Under the pieces are notes generated by a model, which saw only the letters and a list, made by a program, of their open reading frames with translations, was not told the DNA's origin and made no database searches. Position numbers and translations under genes: made by a program. Of a stretch of DNA of 64,000 nt, positions 28,017-39,142 are shown in pieces. Within the stretch, counting starts at the first letter, position 1; each line of letters begins with the position of its first letter. Source of the stretch: Pseudomonas sp. MAG733B (GTDB lineage: Bacteria; Pseudomonadota; Gammaproteobacteria; Pseudomonadales; Pseudomonadaceae); the NCBI RefSeq assembly GCF_036884845.1, contig NZ_CP145732.1, positions 1,612,001 to 1,676,000 on the forward strand, in the 5' to 3' direction.

Positions 28017-29056
28017 TGAAAGCGGCGCATCCCGAAGTTGTAGCAGCGAATCGCGTTAACCCCGGTGAGACCTTGCGCCAGGCCCGCGAAAGCAATGGCT
28101 GGTCGCTGGCCGAAGTGGCCCTCAAGCTCAACCTCACCACCACTTCCCTGAGCAATCTGGAAGCCGGTGCGTTCGACAAGCTGCCTGGGCATACCTTTGC
28201 TCGCGGTTACATTCGCGCCTATGCCAAATTGCTCGGCATGGATCAGGCCGTTCTGGTTCAGCAATTCGATCAATCCACCGGTACCGACTCCCAAGGCAGC
28301 AGCGTGCATAGCCTGGGTCGTATCGAAGAGCCGGTACGGGTTTCCCACACCATTTTGCGTATCGTCAGCCTGTTGCTGCTGGTGGCGGTGATTGGCGGTG
28401 GTTTCGTCTGGTGGCAGGATCAAACCTCGCTGCGCACCAAGGACCTGATCGGCCTGACCCCGGAACACGTTGAGGTCGAGGGCGCCGACGGTACTACCCA
28501 GATTCATCCGCTGGACGAGCCGGAAGACCAGGCTGTCGCGGAAGGTCAGACCGAAGGCGCCACTGCGCTTGCATTGCCTCAGGCCGAGACTTCGGCTGAA
28601 GCACCGGCCGAAACCCCGGCGACCGCGCCGGCTGCCGCACCTGTTGCGCCAACCACCCCGGCACCTGCTGCGCCAGTTCACAGCGCTGCCCCGATTGTCG
28701 CGACTCCGGCGACTCCAGCTCCGGCAGTGCCTGCCGTTCCGGCTCCGGTTGTGACTGCTCCTGTTGCCCCGAGCGCAGCAGCTCCAGCCCCGGTGGCTGC
28801 AGCTCCGACTGCCGGTCAAGGCCAGGTTCAGCTGCAATTCACCGCTGATTGCTGGACGCAAGTCACCGACGGCAGCGGCAAGGTGCTGTTCAGTGGTCTC
28901 AAGCGCAAGGGCGATAGCCTTTCCGTCAACGGCAAGCCACCGTTCGCCGTCCGCCTGGGCTTCGCCCGTGGCGCACAGGTCAGCTACAACGGTCAGTCGG
29001 TTGATGTAGCTCCGTTCACCAGTGGCGAGACTGCTCGCCTGAAGTTGGGTCAATAA
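28013..29056 (+). CDS. rodZ: Cytoskeletal adaptor RodZ
   Basis: RodZ links MreB to the elongasome. The 347-residue protein has a cytoplasmic helix-turn-helix (GWSLAEVALKLNLTTTSLSN, about 30-50), one membrane helix (about 107-128), a long Pro/Ala-rich linker (about 180-262) and a periplasmic beta domain (LQFTADCWTQVTDGSG). The linker is low complexity and probably variable between strains. Confidence 0.96.
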   Translation: MMKAAHPEVVAANRVNPGETLRQARESNGWSLAEVALKLNLTTTSLSNLEAGAFDKLPGHTFARGYIRAYAKLLGMDQAVLVQQFDQSTGTDSQGSSVHSLGRIEEPVRVSHTILRIVSLLLLVAVIGGGFVWWQDQTSLRTKDLIGLTPEHVEVEGADGTTQIHPLDEPEDQAVAEGQTEGATALALPQAETSAEAPAETPATAPAAAPVAPTTPAPAAPVHSAAPIVATPATPAPAVPAVPAPVVTAPVAPSAAAPAPVAAAPTAGQGQVQLQFTADCWTQVTDGSGKVLFSGLKRKGDSLSVNGKPPFAVRLGFARGAQVSYNGQSVDVAPFTSGETARLKLGQ

Positions 29057-29059
29057 GTC

Positions 29060-30169
29060 ATGCACGGCGAATCTCCAATCAAACGTCGCGAATCGCGCAA
29101 GATCTGGGTCGGTAACGTGCCTGTTGGCGGCGATGCGCCTATCGCTGTGCAGAGCATGACCAACAGCGACACCAATGATGTCGCGGCGACCGTCGCACAG
29201 ATCAATCGTCTGGAAGCGGCCGGCGTCGACATCGTGCGGGTTTCCGTACCGGACATGGACGCTGCCGAAGCGTTCGGCAAGATCAAGCAACTGGTCAAAG
29301 TGCCGTTGGTTGCCGACATCCATTTCGATTACAAGATCGCCTTGCGCGTCGCCGAACTGGGCGTCGACTGCTTGCGGATCAACCCGGGCAATATCGGTCG
29401 TGAAGACCGGGTGCGCGCGGTGGTCGATGCCGCCCGTGATCGCGGGATTCCGATCCGTATCGGCGTGAACGCCGGTTCCCTGGAAAAAGACCTGCAAAAG
29501 AAATACGGCGAGCCGACTCCAGCCGCGCTGGTCGAATCGGCCCTGCGCCACGTCGAGCACCTTGAACGCCTGAACTTCCAGGACTTCAAGGTCAGCGTGA
29601 AGGCTTCCGACGTGTTCATGGCCGTCGAAGCCTACCGCCTGCTGGCGAAAGAAATCGTCCAGCCGCTGCACCTGGGCATCACCGAAGCCGGTGGTTTGCG
29701 TTCCGGCACAGTGAAATCTGCCGTGGGCCTCGGTATGCTGCTCGCCGAAGGGATTGGCGATACTATCCGCATCTCGTTGGCGGCCGACCCGGTCGAGGAA
29801 GTGAAAGTCGGCTACGACATTCTCAAATCCCTGCACCTGCGTTCCCGTGGCATCAACTTCATCGCCTGCCCGAGCTGCTCGCGGCAGAACTTCGATGTGG
29901 TCAAGACCATGAACGAGCTGGAAGGGCGCCTCGAAGACCTGCTGGTTCCGCTGGATGTTGCGGTGATTGGCTGTGTGGTCAACGGCCCGGGTGAAGCCAA
30001 GGAAGCCCATATCGGCTTGACCGGCGGCACGCCCAACCTGATTTACATCGACGGCAAGCCGTCGCAGAAACTGACGAATGACAATCTGGTGGATGAGCTT
30101 GAACGCTTGATCCGCCAGAAAGCGGCCGAGAAGGTCGAAGCTGACGCTGCGGTTATTGCGCGCGGCTGA
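29060..30169 (+). CDS. ispG: 4-hydroxy-3-methylbut-2-enyl diphosphate synthase
   Basis: IspG catalyses the reductive ring opening of MEcPP in the MEP isoprenoid pathway. The 369-residue protein has a TIM-barrel N-terminal part ([20 protein letters not shown]) and the 4Fe-4S ligands in IACPSCSRQ and [16 protein letters not shown]. It lies three bases after rodZ. Confidence 0.98.
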   Translation: MHGESPIKRRESRKIWVGNVPVGGDAPIAVQSMTNSDTNDVAATVAQINRLEAAGVDIVRVSVPDMDAAEAFGKIKQLVKVPLVADIHFDYKIALRVAELGVDCLRINPGNIGREDRVRAVVDAARDRGIPIRIGVNAGSLEKDLQKKYGEPTPAALVESALRHVEHLERLNFQDFKVSVKASDVFMAVEAYRLLAKEIVQPLHLGITEAGGLRSGTVKSAVGLGMLLAEGIGDTIRISLAADPVEEVKVGYDILKSLHLRSRGINFIACPSCSRQNFDVVKTMNELEGRLEDLLVPLDVAVIGCVVNGPGEAKEAHIGLTGGTPNLIYIDGKPSQKLTNDNLVDELERLIRQKAAEKVEADAAVIARG

Positions 30170-30206
30170 TACTGACTGAAGCGCCGAACGAATTTAAGGA
30201 TTTAAA

Positions 30207-31496
30207 GTGAGCAAGTCTCTGCAAGCCATTCGTGGCATGAACGACATCCTGCCCGAACAGACTCCCCTGTGGCGTCATTTCGAGGGCACCGTATCGCGTC
30301 TGCTCGATAACTACGGTTACAAGCAGATCCGCATGCCGATCGTCGAGTTCACCGAACTGTTCAAACGCTCCATCGGTGAAGTGACCGATATCGTCGAAAA
30401 AGAGATGTACACCTTCGACGACCGCAACGGCGATTCCCTGACCCTGCGTCCTGAAGGCACGGCCGCCTGCGTGCGCGCAGTGCTCGAGCACGGCATCACC
30501 GGCGGTGGTCAGGTGCAGAAACTTTGGTACATCGGTCCGATGTTCCGCCACGAGCGTCCGCAGAAAGGCCGTTATCGCCAGTTCCACCAGATCGGTGTCG
30601 AAGTGTTCAACCTCGACGGTCCGGACATCGACGCCGAACTGATCGTGCTGACCTGGCGCCTGTGGGGCGAGCTGGGCATCCGCGATGCGGTCAAGCTCGA
30701 ACTCAACAGCCTGGGCACCAGCGAATCCCGTGGTCGTTATCGCGAAGCACTGGTCGAGTTCCTGTCCGGTCACCTGGACAAGCTGGACGAAGACAGCCAG
30801 CGCCGCCTGAAGACCAACCCGTTGCGCGTCCTGGACACCAAGAACGCCGACACACAGGCAATCCTGGTCGATGCGCCGAAAATGGCCGACTACCTCGACG
30901 AAGAGTCCCGCGTGCACTTCGAGGGCCTCAAGGCTCGCCTGGACGCCGCCGGCATTCCTTACGTGATCAACCCGAAGCTGGTGCGCGGGCTGGACTACTA
31001 CAGCAAGACCGTTTTCGAATGGGTCACCGACAAGCTTGGCGCCCAAGGCACCGTGTGTGCCGGTGGTCGTTACGATGGCCTGGTCGAGCAGATGGGCGGC
31101 AAGCCTACGGCGGGCGTTGGTTTCGCCATGGGCATCGAGCGTCTGGTGCTGCTGCTGGAAACCCTGGAGCAGATTCCGGAAGAGATCTCCCGTCAGGTCG
31201 ACGTGTACCTCTGCGCTTTCGGTGAAGAAGCCGAGCTGGCCGGTCTGGCCCTGGCCGAGCGTGTACGCGATCAATTACCCAACCTGCGTCTGCAAGTGAA
31301 TGCCGGCGCCGGCAGCTTCAAAAGCCAGTTCAAGAAAGCCGACAAGAGCGGTGCGCTGTATGCACTGATCCTCGGTGACGACGAGATGGCCCAGCAAGTG
31401 GTAGGTTTCAAACCCCTGCGTGGCCAGGGCGAACAACAAAGCATTGCCTGGGATGCGCTTGCCGCTCACCTGGCCACCTGCGTCGTGCAGGGTTGA
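30207..31496 (+). CDS. hisS: Histidyl-tRNA synthetase
   Basis: HisRS charges tRNA-His. The 429-residue class II enzyme has motif 1 near the start ([13 protein letters not shown]), motif 2 [16 protein letters not shown], the histidine-binding [15 protein letters not shown] and motif 3 [14 protein letters not shown], then an anticodon-binding domain. Confidence 0.98.
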   Translation: MSKSLQAIRGMNDILPEQTPLWRHFEGTVSRLLDNYGYKQIRMPIVEFTELFKRSIGEVTDIVEKEMYTFDDRNGDSLTLRPEGTAACVRAVLEHGITGGGQVQKLWYIGPMFRHERPQKGRYRQFHQIGVEVFNLDGPDIDAELIVLTWRLWGELGIRDAVKLELNSLGTSESRGRYREALVEFLSGHLDKLDEDSQRRLKTNPLRVLDTKNADTQAILVDAPKMADYLDEESRVHFEGLKARLDAAGIPYVINPKLVRGLDYYSKTVFEWVTDKLGAQGTVCAGGRYDGLVEQMGGKPTAGVGFAMGIERLVLLLETLEQIPEEISRQVDVYLCAFGEEAELAGLALAERVRDQLPNLRLQVNAGAGSFKSQFKKADKSGALYALILGDDEMAQQVVGFKPLRGQGEQQSIAWDALAAHLATCVVQG

Positions 31497-31538
31497 AGCT
31501 GTCTTAAACAGCCGAATTAGCGATTAAGGAGTATTGGG

Positions 31539-32180
31539 GTGTCGAGTACCGAAGACGAAAATTTGGCGGATTTGAAGGATTGGTGGTCACGCAACGGCAA
31601 GCCCCTGGTCACTGGTGGCCTGTTGGCGCTGGTCATCGTGTTCGGCTGGCAGGCGTTCCAGAAATATCAGAGCAACCAGTCGCAAGGCGCCTCGGTGCTC
31701 TATCAGCAATTGCTGGAAACCACGCTGACGCCTGACGGCAAGCCAGATGCGGCCCGTGTTTCGGACCTCGCCGGCAAGCTCAACAGCGAGTTCGGCGGCA
31801 GCGCCTACGCGCAGTACGGCAGCCTGTTCGTGGCGAAAGTCGCCGTCGATAGCGGCAAGCTCGATGACGCAGCCAGCGAATTGAAAGCCATCGTTGCCAA
31901 GCCGGCCAACCCGGCGCTGGGCGAAATCGCCCGTCAGCGTCTGGCGCAGGTACTGGCCGCGCAGAACAAGACCGATGAAGCCCTGAAACTGCTTGAAGGC
32001 GATGCCGACAAGGCATTCCTGGCGACTCGTGAAGAACTCAAGGGCGACCTGCTGGTGCAGCTGGGTCGTACCGATGAAGCACACGCGGCGTATCAAAAAG
32101 CCAAGGCGGCACTGTCGGATGAAGCGGCGGTCGGTGGCCTACAAATCAAGCTGGACGACCTGGCCAAAGGGGATGCGTGA
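31539..32180 (+). CDS. yfgM: YfgM-like TPR membrane protein
   Basis: The 213-residue protein starts at GTG (AAGGAG upstream), has a short acidic cytoplasmic head, one membrane helix (about 22-40) and a periplasmic TPR domain. The E. coli homologue works near the SecYEG translocon with PpiD and helps periplasmic folding. It lies between hisS and bamB in the conserved order. Confidence 0.93.
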   Translation: MSSTEDENLADLKDWWSRNGKPLVTGGLLALVIVFGWQAFQKYQSNQSQGASVLYQQLLETTLTPDGKPDAARVSDLAGKLNSEFGGSAYAQYGSLFVAKVAVDSGKLDDAASELKAIVAKPANPALGEIARQRLAQVLAAQNKTDEALKLLEGDADKAFLATREELKGDLLVQLGRTDEAHAAYQKAKAALSDEAAVGGLQIKLDDLAKGDA

Positions 32181-33324
32181 CGTGATCCGTTGGAAACATG
32201 CAGCATTGCTGGCTCTGGCCATTTTGGCCGCGGGTTGCAGCAGCAACAGCAAGAAAGAATTGCCACCGGCCGAGTTGACCGACTTTAAAGAAGAAGTGGT
32301 TCTGCAGAAGCAGTGGAGTCGTTCGATCGGTGACGGTCAGGGCGAAACCTACAACATGCTGGTTCCGGCGATCGATGGCGACACCATCTACGCCGCCGAT
32401 GTGACCGGTGTGGTGATGGCGCTGGATCGCAGCAACGGCGACGTCAAGTGGAAGAAAGATCTCGAACTGCCTGTTTCCGGCGCCGTTGGCGTGGGTTACG
32501 GTCTGCTGACGATCGGTACGATCAAGGGTGAAATCGTTGCCCTGGACGCCATCAACGGCGAAGAGAAATGGCGCGCTCGCGTGTCCAGTGAAGTCCTCGC
32601 ACCACCCGCCAACAATGGTGATGTGGTTGTGGTTCAGACCCAGGATGACCGTCTGATCGGTCTGGATGCCGCAACCGGCAACCAGCGCTGGTTGTATGAC
32701 AGCACCCCGGCGGTGCTGACCCTGCGCGGCACCAGTGCGCCGATCGTCACCAACCGCCTCGCGGTGGCTGGCCTGTCGACCGGTAAAGTGGTCGCTCTCG
32801 ATATTTCCAACGGCGTGCCGGTGTGGGAACAGCGTGTAGCGATTCCGCAAGGTCGTTCGGAACTGGAGCGTGTTGTCGATATCGACGGCGGCCTGCTGCT
32901 GTCCGGCGAGACCATTTACGTCGCGAGCTATCAGGGTCGCGTTGCGGCGCTGGACCTGCAAAGCGGTCGCCAGTTGTGGCAGCGTGATGCTTCCAGCTAT
33001 GCCGGTGTCGCCCAGGGTTTCGGCAGCGTCTACGTGAGCCTGTCTTCGGGCACCGTTGAAGGCGTCGACGAGCGTTCCACCACAGCTTTGTGGAGCAACG
33101 ATTCGCTGGCCCGCCGCCAACTGTCGGCTCCGGAAGTGTTCTCCAGCTACGTTGCAGTCGGTGACCTGGAAGGTTACCTGCACCTGCTGAGTCAGGTGGA
33201 CGGTCGATTCGTCGGCCGCGAACGCATCGACAGCGACGGCCTGCGTGCCCGTCCGCTGGTGGTGGGTGACACGATTTATGTGTATGGCAACAGTGGCAAA
33301 CTGGAAGCCCTGACCATCAAGTAA
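32173..33324 (+). CDS. bamB: Outer membrane assembly lipoprotein BamB
   Basis: BamB is a beta-propeller lipoprotein of the BAM complex that inserts outer-membrane proteins. The 383-residue protein has a lipobox LAAGC (Cys22) and repeated PQQ-like propeller blades (VVMALDRSNGDVKWKKDLEL, GEIVALDAINGEEKWRARV). The start at 32173 overlaps yfgM; a GTG nine bases later is also possible. Confidence 0.96.
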   Translation: MRDVIRWKHAALLALAILAAGCSSNSKKELPPAELTDFKEEVVLQKQWSRSIGDGQGETYNMLVPAIDGDTIYAADVTGVVMALDRSNGDVKWKKDLELPVSGAVGVGYGLLTIGTIKGEIVALDAINGEEKWRARVSSEVLAPPANNGDVVVVQTQDDRLIGLDAATGNQRWLYDSTPAVLTLRGTSAPIVTNRLAVAGLSTGKVVALDISNGVPVWEQRVAIPQGRSELERVVDIDGGLLLSGETIYVASYQGRVAALDLQSGRQLWQRDASSYAGVAQGFGSVYVSLSSGTVEGVDERSTTALWSNDSLARRQLSAPEVFSSYVAVGDLEGYLHLLSQVDGRFVGRERIDSDGLRARPLVVGDTIYVYGNSGKLEALTIK

Positions 33325-33380
33325 AGGTTTGACTATGCTTGGGGTTAACACCCCAGGCTGCTTCACTTGTGGGTATGAAT

Positions 33381-33479
33381 GTGGGAGCGAGCCTGCTCGC
33401 GAAGGACGTCAACGATAACGTTTGCGGCCTGAATGAATGCGGTGCCTATGCGTTTATCGCGAGCAGGCTCGCTCCCACA
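33381..33479. repeat. REP doublet between bamB and der
   Basis: GTGGGAGCGAGCCTGCTCGC at 33381-33400 faces its inverse at 33455-33479, with a loop related (in reverse orientation) to those of the doublets at 17025 and 52721. Confidence 0.85.
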
Positions 33480-33563
33480 AAAACACCCACAGTGTTGCCC
33501 CGAGCACCAGCCGCTGCCTGCAGCGGCTTTTGTATTTTCTGAAATAACGAAGTGGAGAGCCGC

Positions 33564-35033
33564 ATGGTTCCCGTAATCGCCCTGGTGGGCCGACCGAACG
33601 TCGGCAAGTCCACCTTGTTCAACCGCCTGACCAGGACTCGCGACGCCATCGTCGGCGACTTGTCCGGTCTGACCCGTGATCGCCAATACGGTGAGGCCAA
33701 GTGGCAAGGGCGTTCCTACATTCTGGTCGACACCGGCGGTATCTCCGGTGACGAGCACGGTATGGACGAAAAAATGGCCGAGCAGTCGCTGCTGGCCATT
33801 GAAGAAGCGGATGTCGTTCTGTTCCTGGTAGATGCCAAGGCCGGTTTCACCGCCGCCGACCAGATGATCGCCGAGCATTTGCGCAAACGTAACAAGCGTT
33901 CCTACGTGGTTGCCAACAAGGTCGACAACATCGACCCAGAAATGGCCCGTGCCGAATTCGCTCCGTTGGGCATGGGCCACGCGATTCCTATCGCCGGTGC
34001 TCACGGCCGTGGCATCACCCAGATGCTGGAAATCGCCCTGAGCGACTTCCCGAAAGACGAAGAAGAGCCGGAAGACGGCGAGGAAGAGATCGTTGCCGAA
34101 GGCGAGGAAGCCAAGCGCATTCCTGGCCCGAGCGAAAAAGACGGGATCAAGATCGCCATCATCGGCCGTCCGAACGTTGGCAAGTCGACCTTGGTCAACC
34201 GCATGCTCGGTGAAGACCGGGTTATCGTTTATGACCAGCCCGGCACCACCCGCGACAGTATCTACATCCCGTTCGAGCGTAACGACGAGAAGTACACGCT
34301 GATCGACACCGCCGGTGTGCGCAAGCGCGGCAAGATCCACGAAGAAGTCGAAAAGTTCTCCGTGGTCAAAACCCTGCAGGCGATCAAAGACGCCAACGTG
34401 GTGATCTTCGTGATGGACGCCCGCGAAGGCGTGGTCGATCACGACCTCAACCTGCTGGGCTTCGCCATTGAGTCGGGCCGTGCGCTGGTCATCGCGATCA
34501 ACAAGTGGGACGGCATGACCCCGAGCGAGCGCGACTTCGTGAAGGTCGAGCTGCAACGTCGCCTGTTCTTCGTTGACTACGCCGACATCCACTTCATCTC
34601 GGCGCTGCACGGTACTGGCGTGGGCAACCTCTACGCCTCCGTTCAGAACTCGTTCAAGTCCGCGGTCACCCGCTGGCCGACCAACCGTCTGACCCAGATC
34701 CTGGAAGATGCGGTCGGCGAGCACGCGCCACCGATGGTCAACAACCGCCGGATCAAGCTGCGTTATGCCCACTTGGGTGGTGCGAACCCGCCGATCATCG
34801 TGATCCACGGTAACCAGATCGAGAAAGTGCCGAAGTCGTACGTGCGCTATCTGGAGAACACTTACCGTCGCGTGCTGAAGCTGGTCGGTACGCCGATCCG
34901 CATCGAGTTCAAGGGCGGCGAAAACCCGTACGAAGGCAACAAGAACTCGCTCACCGACCGTCAGGTCAACAAGAAGCGTCGTTTGATGTCGCACCACAAA
35001 AAGGCCGACAAGAAGCGCCGCGACAAGCGCTGA
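33564..35033 (+). CDS. der: Ribosome assembly GTPase Der (EngA)
   Basis: Der is an essential GTPase for 50S subunit maturation. The 489-residue protein has two Walker A motifs (GRPNVGKST at about 9 and again at about 200), [10 protein letters not shown] and NKWDGMT in the second domain, an acidic linker between the domains (EEPEDGEEE) and a C-terminal KH-like domain with a lysine-rich tail. ATG 33564 gives the normal [12 protein letters not shown] start. Confidence 0.98.
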   Translation: MVPVIALVGRPNVGKSTLFNRLTRTRDAIVGDLSGLTRDRQYGEAKWQGRSYILVDTGGISGDEHGMDEKMAEQSLLAIEEADVVLFLVDAKAGFTAADQMIAEHLRKRNKRSYVVANKVDNIDPEMARAEFAPLGMGHAIPIAGAHGRGITQMLEIALSDFPKDEEEPEDGEEEIVAEGEEAKRIPGPSEKDGIKIAIIGRPNVGKSTLVNRMLGEDRVIVYDQPGTTRDSIYIPFERNDEKYTLIDTAGVRKRGKIHEEVEKFSVVKTLQAIKDANVVIFVMDAREGVVDHDLNLLGFAIESGRALVIAINKWDGMTPSERDFVKVELQRRLFFVDYADIHFISALHGTGVGNLYASVQNSFKSAVTRWPTNRLTQILEDAVGEHAPPMVNNRRIKLRYAHLGGANPPIIVIHGNQIEKVPKSYVRYLENTYRRVLKLVGTPIRIEFKGGENPYEGNKNSLTDRQVNKKRRLMSHHKKADKKRRDKR

Positions 35034-35067
35034 TTCAAACCCGCCCACACATTCGTGAGTGGGGACT

Positions 35068-35201
35068 CTGTGGCGAGGGAGCTTGCTCCCGCTCGACTGC
35101 GCAGCAGTCGCAAAACCAACCCGCGCGTTCTACCTGAACGATCATGGTTGGAGATTTTGGGACCGCTTCGCGGTCCAGCGGGAGCAAGCTCCCTCGCCAC
35201 A
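35068..35201. repeat. Long REP-like inverted repeat after der
   Basis: TGTGGCGAGGGAGCTTGCTC at 35069 onward pairs with its inverse at 35177-35201; the interior also has GACCGCTTCGCGGTC (35161-35175). It is a different REP class from the GTAGGAGC family and may act as the terminator of the long rlmN-der transcript. Confidence 0.8.
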
Positions 35202-35324
35202 GGTACAGCGGTGATCAAATGAGGAAGGGCGTCTTTATGGCGCCCTTTTTCATGCTTGCCGTTTGGGCTATCCTCGGATTCCCCGCGCCGCCGTTAGAGC
35301 CGGGTGTAGAGCAGGGAATCACCG

Positions 35325-36473
35325 ATGATCACCAGTAAGCTGCCGAATGTCGGCATCACCATCTTCACTCAGATGTCTCAGCTCGCGGCGCAAACCGGGG
35401 CAATCAACCTGTCCCAGGGTTTCCCCGATTTCGATGCCCCGCAGGCGCTGTGCAATGCGGTCGGGCGTCACGTTGCCAATGGTCACAACCAGTATTCACC
35501 GATGACCGGCCTGCCGGCATTGCGTCAGCAAGTGGCGGCGAAAATTGCTCGCAGCTACGGCGTCATTGTCGATGCGGACAACGAAGTGACCATCACTCCC
35601 GGCGCCACCCAAGCGATCTTCTGCGCGATTCAGGCGGTTATCCACAGCGGCGACGAAGTGATCGTTTTCGATCCGTGTTACGACAGTTACGAGCCCTCGG
35701 TGGAACTGGCCGGTGGCCGTTGCGTGCATGTGCAACTGGGGCTGAATGATTTCTCGATCGACTTCCAGAAACTGGCGGAGGCCATTACGCCGCGTACGCG
35801 GATGATTGTGTTGAACACACCGCACAATCCGAGTGGCGCACTGATCAGCCGGGCCGAACTGGATCAATTGGCGGATTTGATCCGTGATCGCGATATCTAT
35901 CTGGTCAGCGACGAAGTCTACGAACACCTGGTGTTCGACGGCGTACCGCACGTCAGCGTGCTGAACCATGATGAGCTGTATCAGCGGGCCTTCGTGGTCA
36001 GCTCGTTCGGCAAGACCTATCACGTTACGGGCTGGAAAACCGGCTACGTGGTCGCGCCACCGGCCCTGACGGCGGAGCTGCGCAAGGTTCACCAATACGT
36101 GAGCTTCTGCGGTGTGACACCACTGCAATACGCGTTGGCTGACTTCATGGCCGAACACCCGGAACACGTGGAAGAACTGCCGGCGTTCTATCAGGCCAAG
36201 CGTGATCTGTTCTGCGATCTGCTGGTGCCGTCGCGTTTTAGCTTCACTCGCGTGACCGGCACCTATTTCCAGTTGGTCGATTACTCGCAGATTCGTCCGG
36301 ACCTCAACGACGTCGAAATGTCACTGTGGATGACTCGTGAACATGGCGTGGCCAGTATCCCGATTTCGGTGTTCTACCAAACGCCGCCAGAAGGCCAGCG
36401 CCTGGTGCGACTGTGCTTTGCCAAACGCGAGGAGACCCTGCGTGAAGCAGCGGAAAAACTATGCGTGATCTGA
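35325..36473 (+). CDS. ybdL: Methionine/glutamine-type aminotransferase (YbdL-like)
   Basis: The 382-residue class I PLP aminotransferase starts MITSKLPNVGITIFTQMS, has INLSQGFPDFDAP, the NTPHNPSG block and the PLP lysine in SSFGKTYHVTGWKTGY (about 234). Relatives (YbdL, KAT/GTK) prefer methionine, glutamine or aromatic acids. It overlaps an omega-amidase-like gene by 13 bases, which suggests glutamine- or methionine-linked transamination with removal of the ketoglutaramate by-product. Substrate is inferred. Confidence 0.88.
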   Translation: MITSKLPNVGITIFTQMSQLAAQTGAINLSQGFPDFDAPQALCNAVGRHVANGHNQYSPMTGLPALRQQVAAKIARSYGVIVDADNEVTITPGATQAIFCAIQAVIHSGDEVIVFDPCYDSYEPSVELAGGRCVHVQLGLNDFSIDFQKLAEAITPRTRMIVLNTPHNPSGALISRAELDQLADLIRDRDIYLVSDEVYEHLVFDGVPHVSVLNHDELYQRAFVVSSFGKTYHVTGWKTGYVVAPPALTAELRKVHQYVSFCGVTPLQYALADFMAEHPEHVEELPAFYQAKRDLFCDLLVPSRFSFTRVTGTYFQLVDYSQIRPDLNDVEMSLWMTREHGVASIPISVFYQTPPEGQRLVRLCFAKREETLREAAEKLCVI

Positions 36474-37252
36474 GCGCACTGCCGAACCTGACCGTTGCGC
36501 TGATCCAGACTTCCCTGGCCTGGCATGACCGCCAGGCCAATCTGGAGCATTTCGAGCCTTTGCTGGAGCAGGCTCGTGGCGCCGACCTGATCATCCTGCC
36601 GGAGATGTTCACCACCGGTTTCTCGATGGAGTCCGAGACCCTCGCCGAGGCCGAAAACGGGCCGACCAGCAAATGGCTGCGGGCTCAGGCGGCGAAGCTG
36701 GATGCGGTGATCACTGGTAGCGTCATCGTTCAGGCCGCCGACGGCAGTCATCGCAATCGACTGTTGTGGGCGCGGCCGGATGGCGAAGTCTTGCACTACG
36801 ACAAGCGTCACCTGTTCCGCATGGCCGGCGAGCACAATCACTACACACCTGGCGAACGTCAGGTGCAGTTCGAACTCAAGGGCTGGCGAGTGCGGCCGCT
36901 GATTTGCTACGACTTGCGCTTCCCGGTGTGGAGTCGTGACGCTCAGGACACCGATCTGCTGCTGTACACGGCGAACTGGCCGGGTGCGCGGCGCCAGCAC
37001 TGGAACCGTTTGTTGCCGGCGCGAGCCATCGAGAACCTGTGCTATGTCGCTGCGGTGAATCGCATCGGCACCGATGGTAAAGGCTTTGCGTATACCGGTG
37101 ACAGTCAGGTGCTGGATTTCCAGGGTGAGACGTTGCTCAGTGCGGGGGAGGCGGATGGGGTGTTCACGGTGACGCTGGATGCGGCGGAATTGGCGGCGTA
37201 CCGCACGCGGTTTCCGGCGAATCTGGATGCCGATACTTTCGAGTTCACCTGA
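36461..37252 (+). CDS. yafV: Carbon-nitrogen hydrolase, omega-amidase YafV type
   Basis: The 263-residue nitrilase-fold enzyme has the Glu-Lys-Cys triad: Glu in ILPEMFTTGF, Lys in DKRHLFRM and Cys in LICYDLRFP. YafV/Nit2 relatives hydrolyse 2-oxoglutaramate or 2-oxosuccinamate to the dicarboxylic keto acid and ammonia. The start overlaps the aminotransferase gene, so the enzymes are co-translated and probably form a transaminase/omega-amidase pair. Confidence 0.88.
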   Translation: MRDLSALPNLTVALIQTSLAWHDRQANLEHFEPLLEQARGADLIILPEMFTTGFSMESETLAEAENGPTSKWLRAQAAKLDAVITGSVIVQAADGSHRNRLLWARPDGEVLHYDKRHLFRMAGEHNHYTPGERQVQFELKGWRVRPLICYDLRFPVWSRDAQDTDLLLYTANWPGARRQHWNRLLPARAIENLCYVAAVNRIGTDGKGFAYTGDSQVLDFQGETLLSAGEADGVFTVTLDAAELAAYRTRFPANLDADTFEFT

Positions 37253-37276
37253 GATTTTTCTTACCTGACAGGGCCT

Positions 37277-37350
37277 CATCGCTAGCAGGCTAGCTCCCAC
37301 ATTGGATGGATGTGAACGCGGACACTGTGGGAGCTAGCCTGCTAGCGATG
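37277..37350. repeat. REP doublet (GCTAGCAGGCTAGC variant)
   Basis: CATCGCTAGCAGGCTAGCTC at 37277 onward faces its inverse ending at 37350. The inner core is GCTAGCAGGCTAGC rather than CGCGAGCAGGCTCG, a distinct REP subclass in which both arms changed together. Confidence 0.85.
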
Positions 37351-37386
37351 GGGCCGGCACCGACAACACAAAAAACATCAGGCAAA

Positions 37387-37422
37387 CAAAAAGGCCCCGA
37401 GGTTCACACCCCGGGGCCTTTT
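37387..37422 (-). terminator. Terminator of leuA
   Basis: AAAAGGCCCCG and CGGGGCCTTTT form an 11-bp stem with a ten-base loop, followed on the minus strand by T-rich TTTTTGTTTG. It lies 16 bases beyond the leuA stop. Confidence 0.9.
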
Positions 37423-37437
37423 GCATTTCAGCGATGC

Positions 37438-39117
37438 TTAGGCAGCTTTCGCTTCCGGCTGGCTCAACGAGCGGTTCAGCGCGCTGAACAGTGCCTTGAA
37501 GCTGGCCGTGGTGATGTTTTCATCGATCCCCACGCCGTGCACCGCACGTTCGCCGTTCACGCGCAGTTCAATGTAGGCCGCAGCCTTGGCATTGGTGCCC
37601 GCGCCGATGGCGTGTTCGTTGTAGTCCATGATTTCTACAGGGATCGGCAGACCGGCCACCAATGCTTCCAGGGCGCCGTTGCCCTTGCCGCGCCAGTGCA
37701 GGTTGGTTTCGCCCTGACCTTTGCTCGCCACTTCCACTTCGACGGCGCTGTTGCCGTTTTCTTCCTGCAGGCGATGGCTGACCAGCGCATACGGGGTGTT
37801 GGCTTGCAGGTACTCGCTAATCAACAGCGAGTGAATCTGCTTGGCGGTCATTTCCAGGCCCAGGCGATCGGTTTCGCGCTGCACGACCTGGCTGAACTCG
37901 ATCTGCATGCGACGCGGCAGGCTGATGCCGTATTCCTGCTCCAGGAGGTAAGCGATACCGCCCTTGCCCGACTGGCTGTTGACGCGGATGACTGCCTCGT
38001 AGCTGCGGCCGATGTCGGCCGGGTCGATTGGCAAGTAAGGCACTTCCCACAATGCATCGGATTTCTGCTGGGTAAAGCCCTTGCGGATCGCATCCTGGTG
38101 CGAACCGGAGAACGCGGTGTGCACCAGGTCGCCAACGTACGGGTGACGCGGGTGCACCTGGATCTGGTTGCACTCTTCGACGACTTTACGCACGCCGTCG
38201 ATGTCGGAGAAGTCCAGCTGAGGATCGAGGCCTTGGGTGTACATGTTCAGGGCCACGGTCACGAGGTCGACGTTACCGGTACGCTCGCCGTTGCCGAACA
38301 GGCAGCCTTCGACACGGTCGGCGCCGGCCATCAGGCCCAGCTCGGTGGCGGCAACGCCAGTGCCACGGTCGTTGTGGGTGTGCAGGCTGATGATCACGCT
38401 GTCACGACGGTTGATGTGACGGCCGAACCATTCGATCTGGTCGGCATAGATGTTCGGGGTCGCGCATTCGACGGTGGCCGGCAGGTTGAGAATCATCTTG
38501 TGCTCAGGCGTCGGGTTCCAGACTTCGATCACCGCGTCGCAGACTTCCTTGGCGAACTCAAGCTCAGTGGCGCTGAAGGTTTCTGGCGAGTATTCGAAGG
38601 TCCACTCGGTGTCCGGCTGCTGGGCGGCGAATTTGACGAACAGCTTGGCCGCGCTCACGGCGATTTCCTTGATCCCGTCCTTGTCCTGGTTGAAGACAAT
38701 GCGGCGGAAGGAAGGGGAGGTCGCGTTGTACAGGTGAACGATGGCTTTCTTCGCGCCGCGCAGTGACTCGAAGGTGCGCTCGATCAGGTCTTCACGGCCT
38801 TGGGTCAACACCTGGATGGTGGTGTCGTCCGGGATGTGGTTGCCTTCGATCAGGGTGCGGACGAAATCGAAGTCGGTTTGCGAAGCGGCCGGGAACGACG
38901 CTTCAATTTCTTTCACGCCAACCTGAACCAGGGTTTTCCAGAAGCGCAGTTTCTTGACCGCGTCCATCGGTTCGATCAGCGACTGGTTGCCATCACGCAG
39001 GTCGGAGCTGCACCAGATCGGCGCGGCAGTGATGGTTTTCGACGGCCAGGTGCGGTCCGGGATGTCGATGGTCGGGAACGCGCGGTATTTCGAAGACGGG
39101 TCTTTGAGCATGCTCAT
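37438..39117 (-). CDS. leuA: 2-isopropylmalate synthase
   Basis: LeuA condenses 2-oxoisovalerate and acetyl-CoA, the first step of leucine synthesis, and is feedback-inhibited by leucine. The 559-residue protein belongs to the longer LeuA type: catalytic barrel with [15 protein letters not shown] near 33-47, [12 protein letters not shown] metal site, and a C-terminal regulatory domain ([20 protein letters not shown]). It is monocistronic; a leader ORF and possible attenuator lie upstream. Confidence 0.97.
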   Translation of the reverse strand: MSMLKDPSSKYRAFPTIDIPDRTWPSKTITAAPIWCSSDLRDGNQSLIEPMDAVKKLRFWKTLVQVGVKEIEASFPAASQTDFDFVRTLIEGNHIPDDTTIQVLTQGREDLIERTFESLRGAKKAIVHLYNATSPSFRRIVFNQDKDGIKEIAVSAAKLFVKFAAQQPDTEWTFEYSPETFSATELEFAKEVCDAVIEVWNPTPEHKMILNLPATVECATPNIYADQIEWFGRHINRRDSVIISLHTHNDRGTGVAATELGLMAGADRVEGCLFGNGERTGNVDLVTVALNMYTQGLDPQLDFSDIDGVRKVVEECNQIQVHPRHPYVGDLVHTAFSGSHQDAIRKGFTQQKSDALWEVPYLPIDPADIGRSYEAVIRVNSQSGKGGIAYLLEQEYGISLPRRMQIEFSQVVQRETDRLGLEMTAKQIHSLLISEYLQANTPYALVSHRLQEENGNSAVEVEVASKGQGETNLHWRGKGNGALEALVAGLPIPVEIMDYNEHAIGAGTNAKAAAYIELRVNGERAVHGVGIDENITTASFKALFSALNRSLSQPEAKAA

Positions 39118-39142
39118 CGGGAAATCCTTATTGTGTGGGCCG

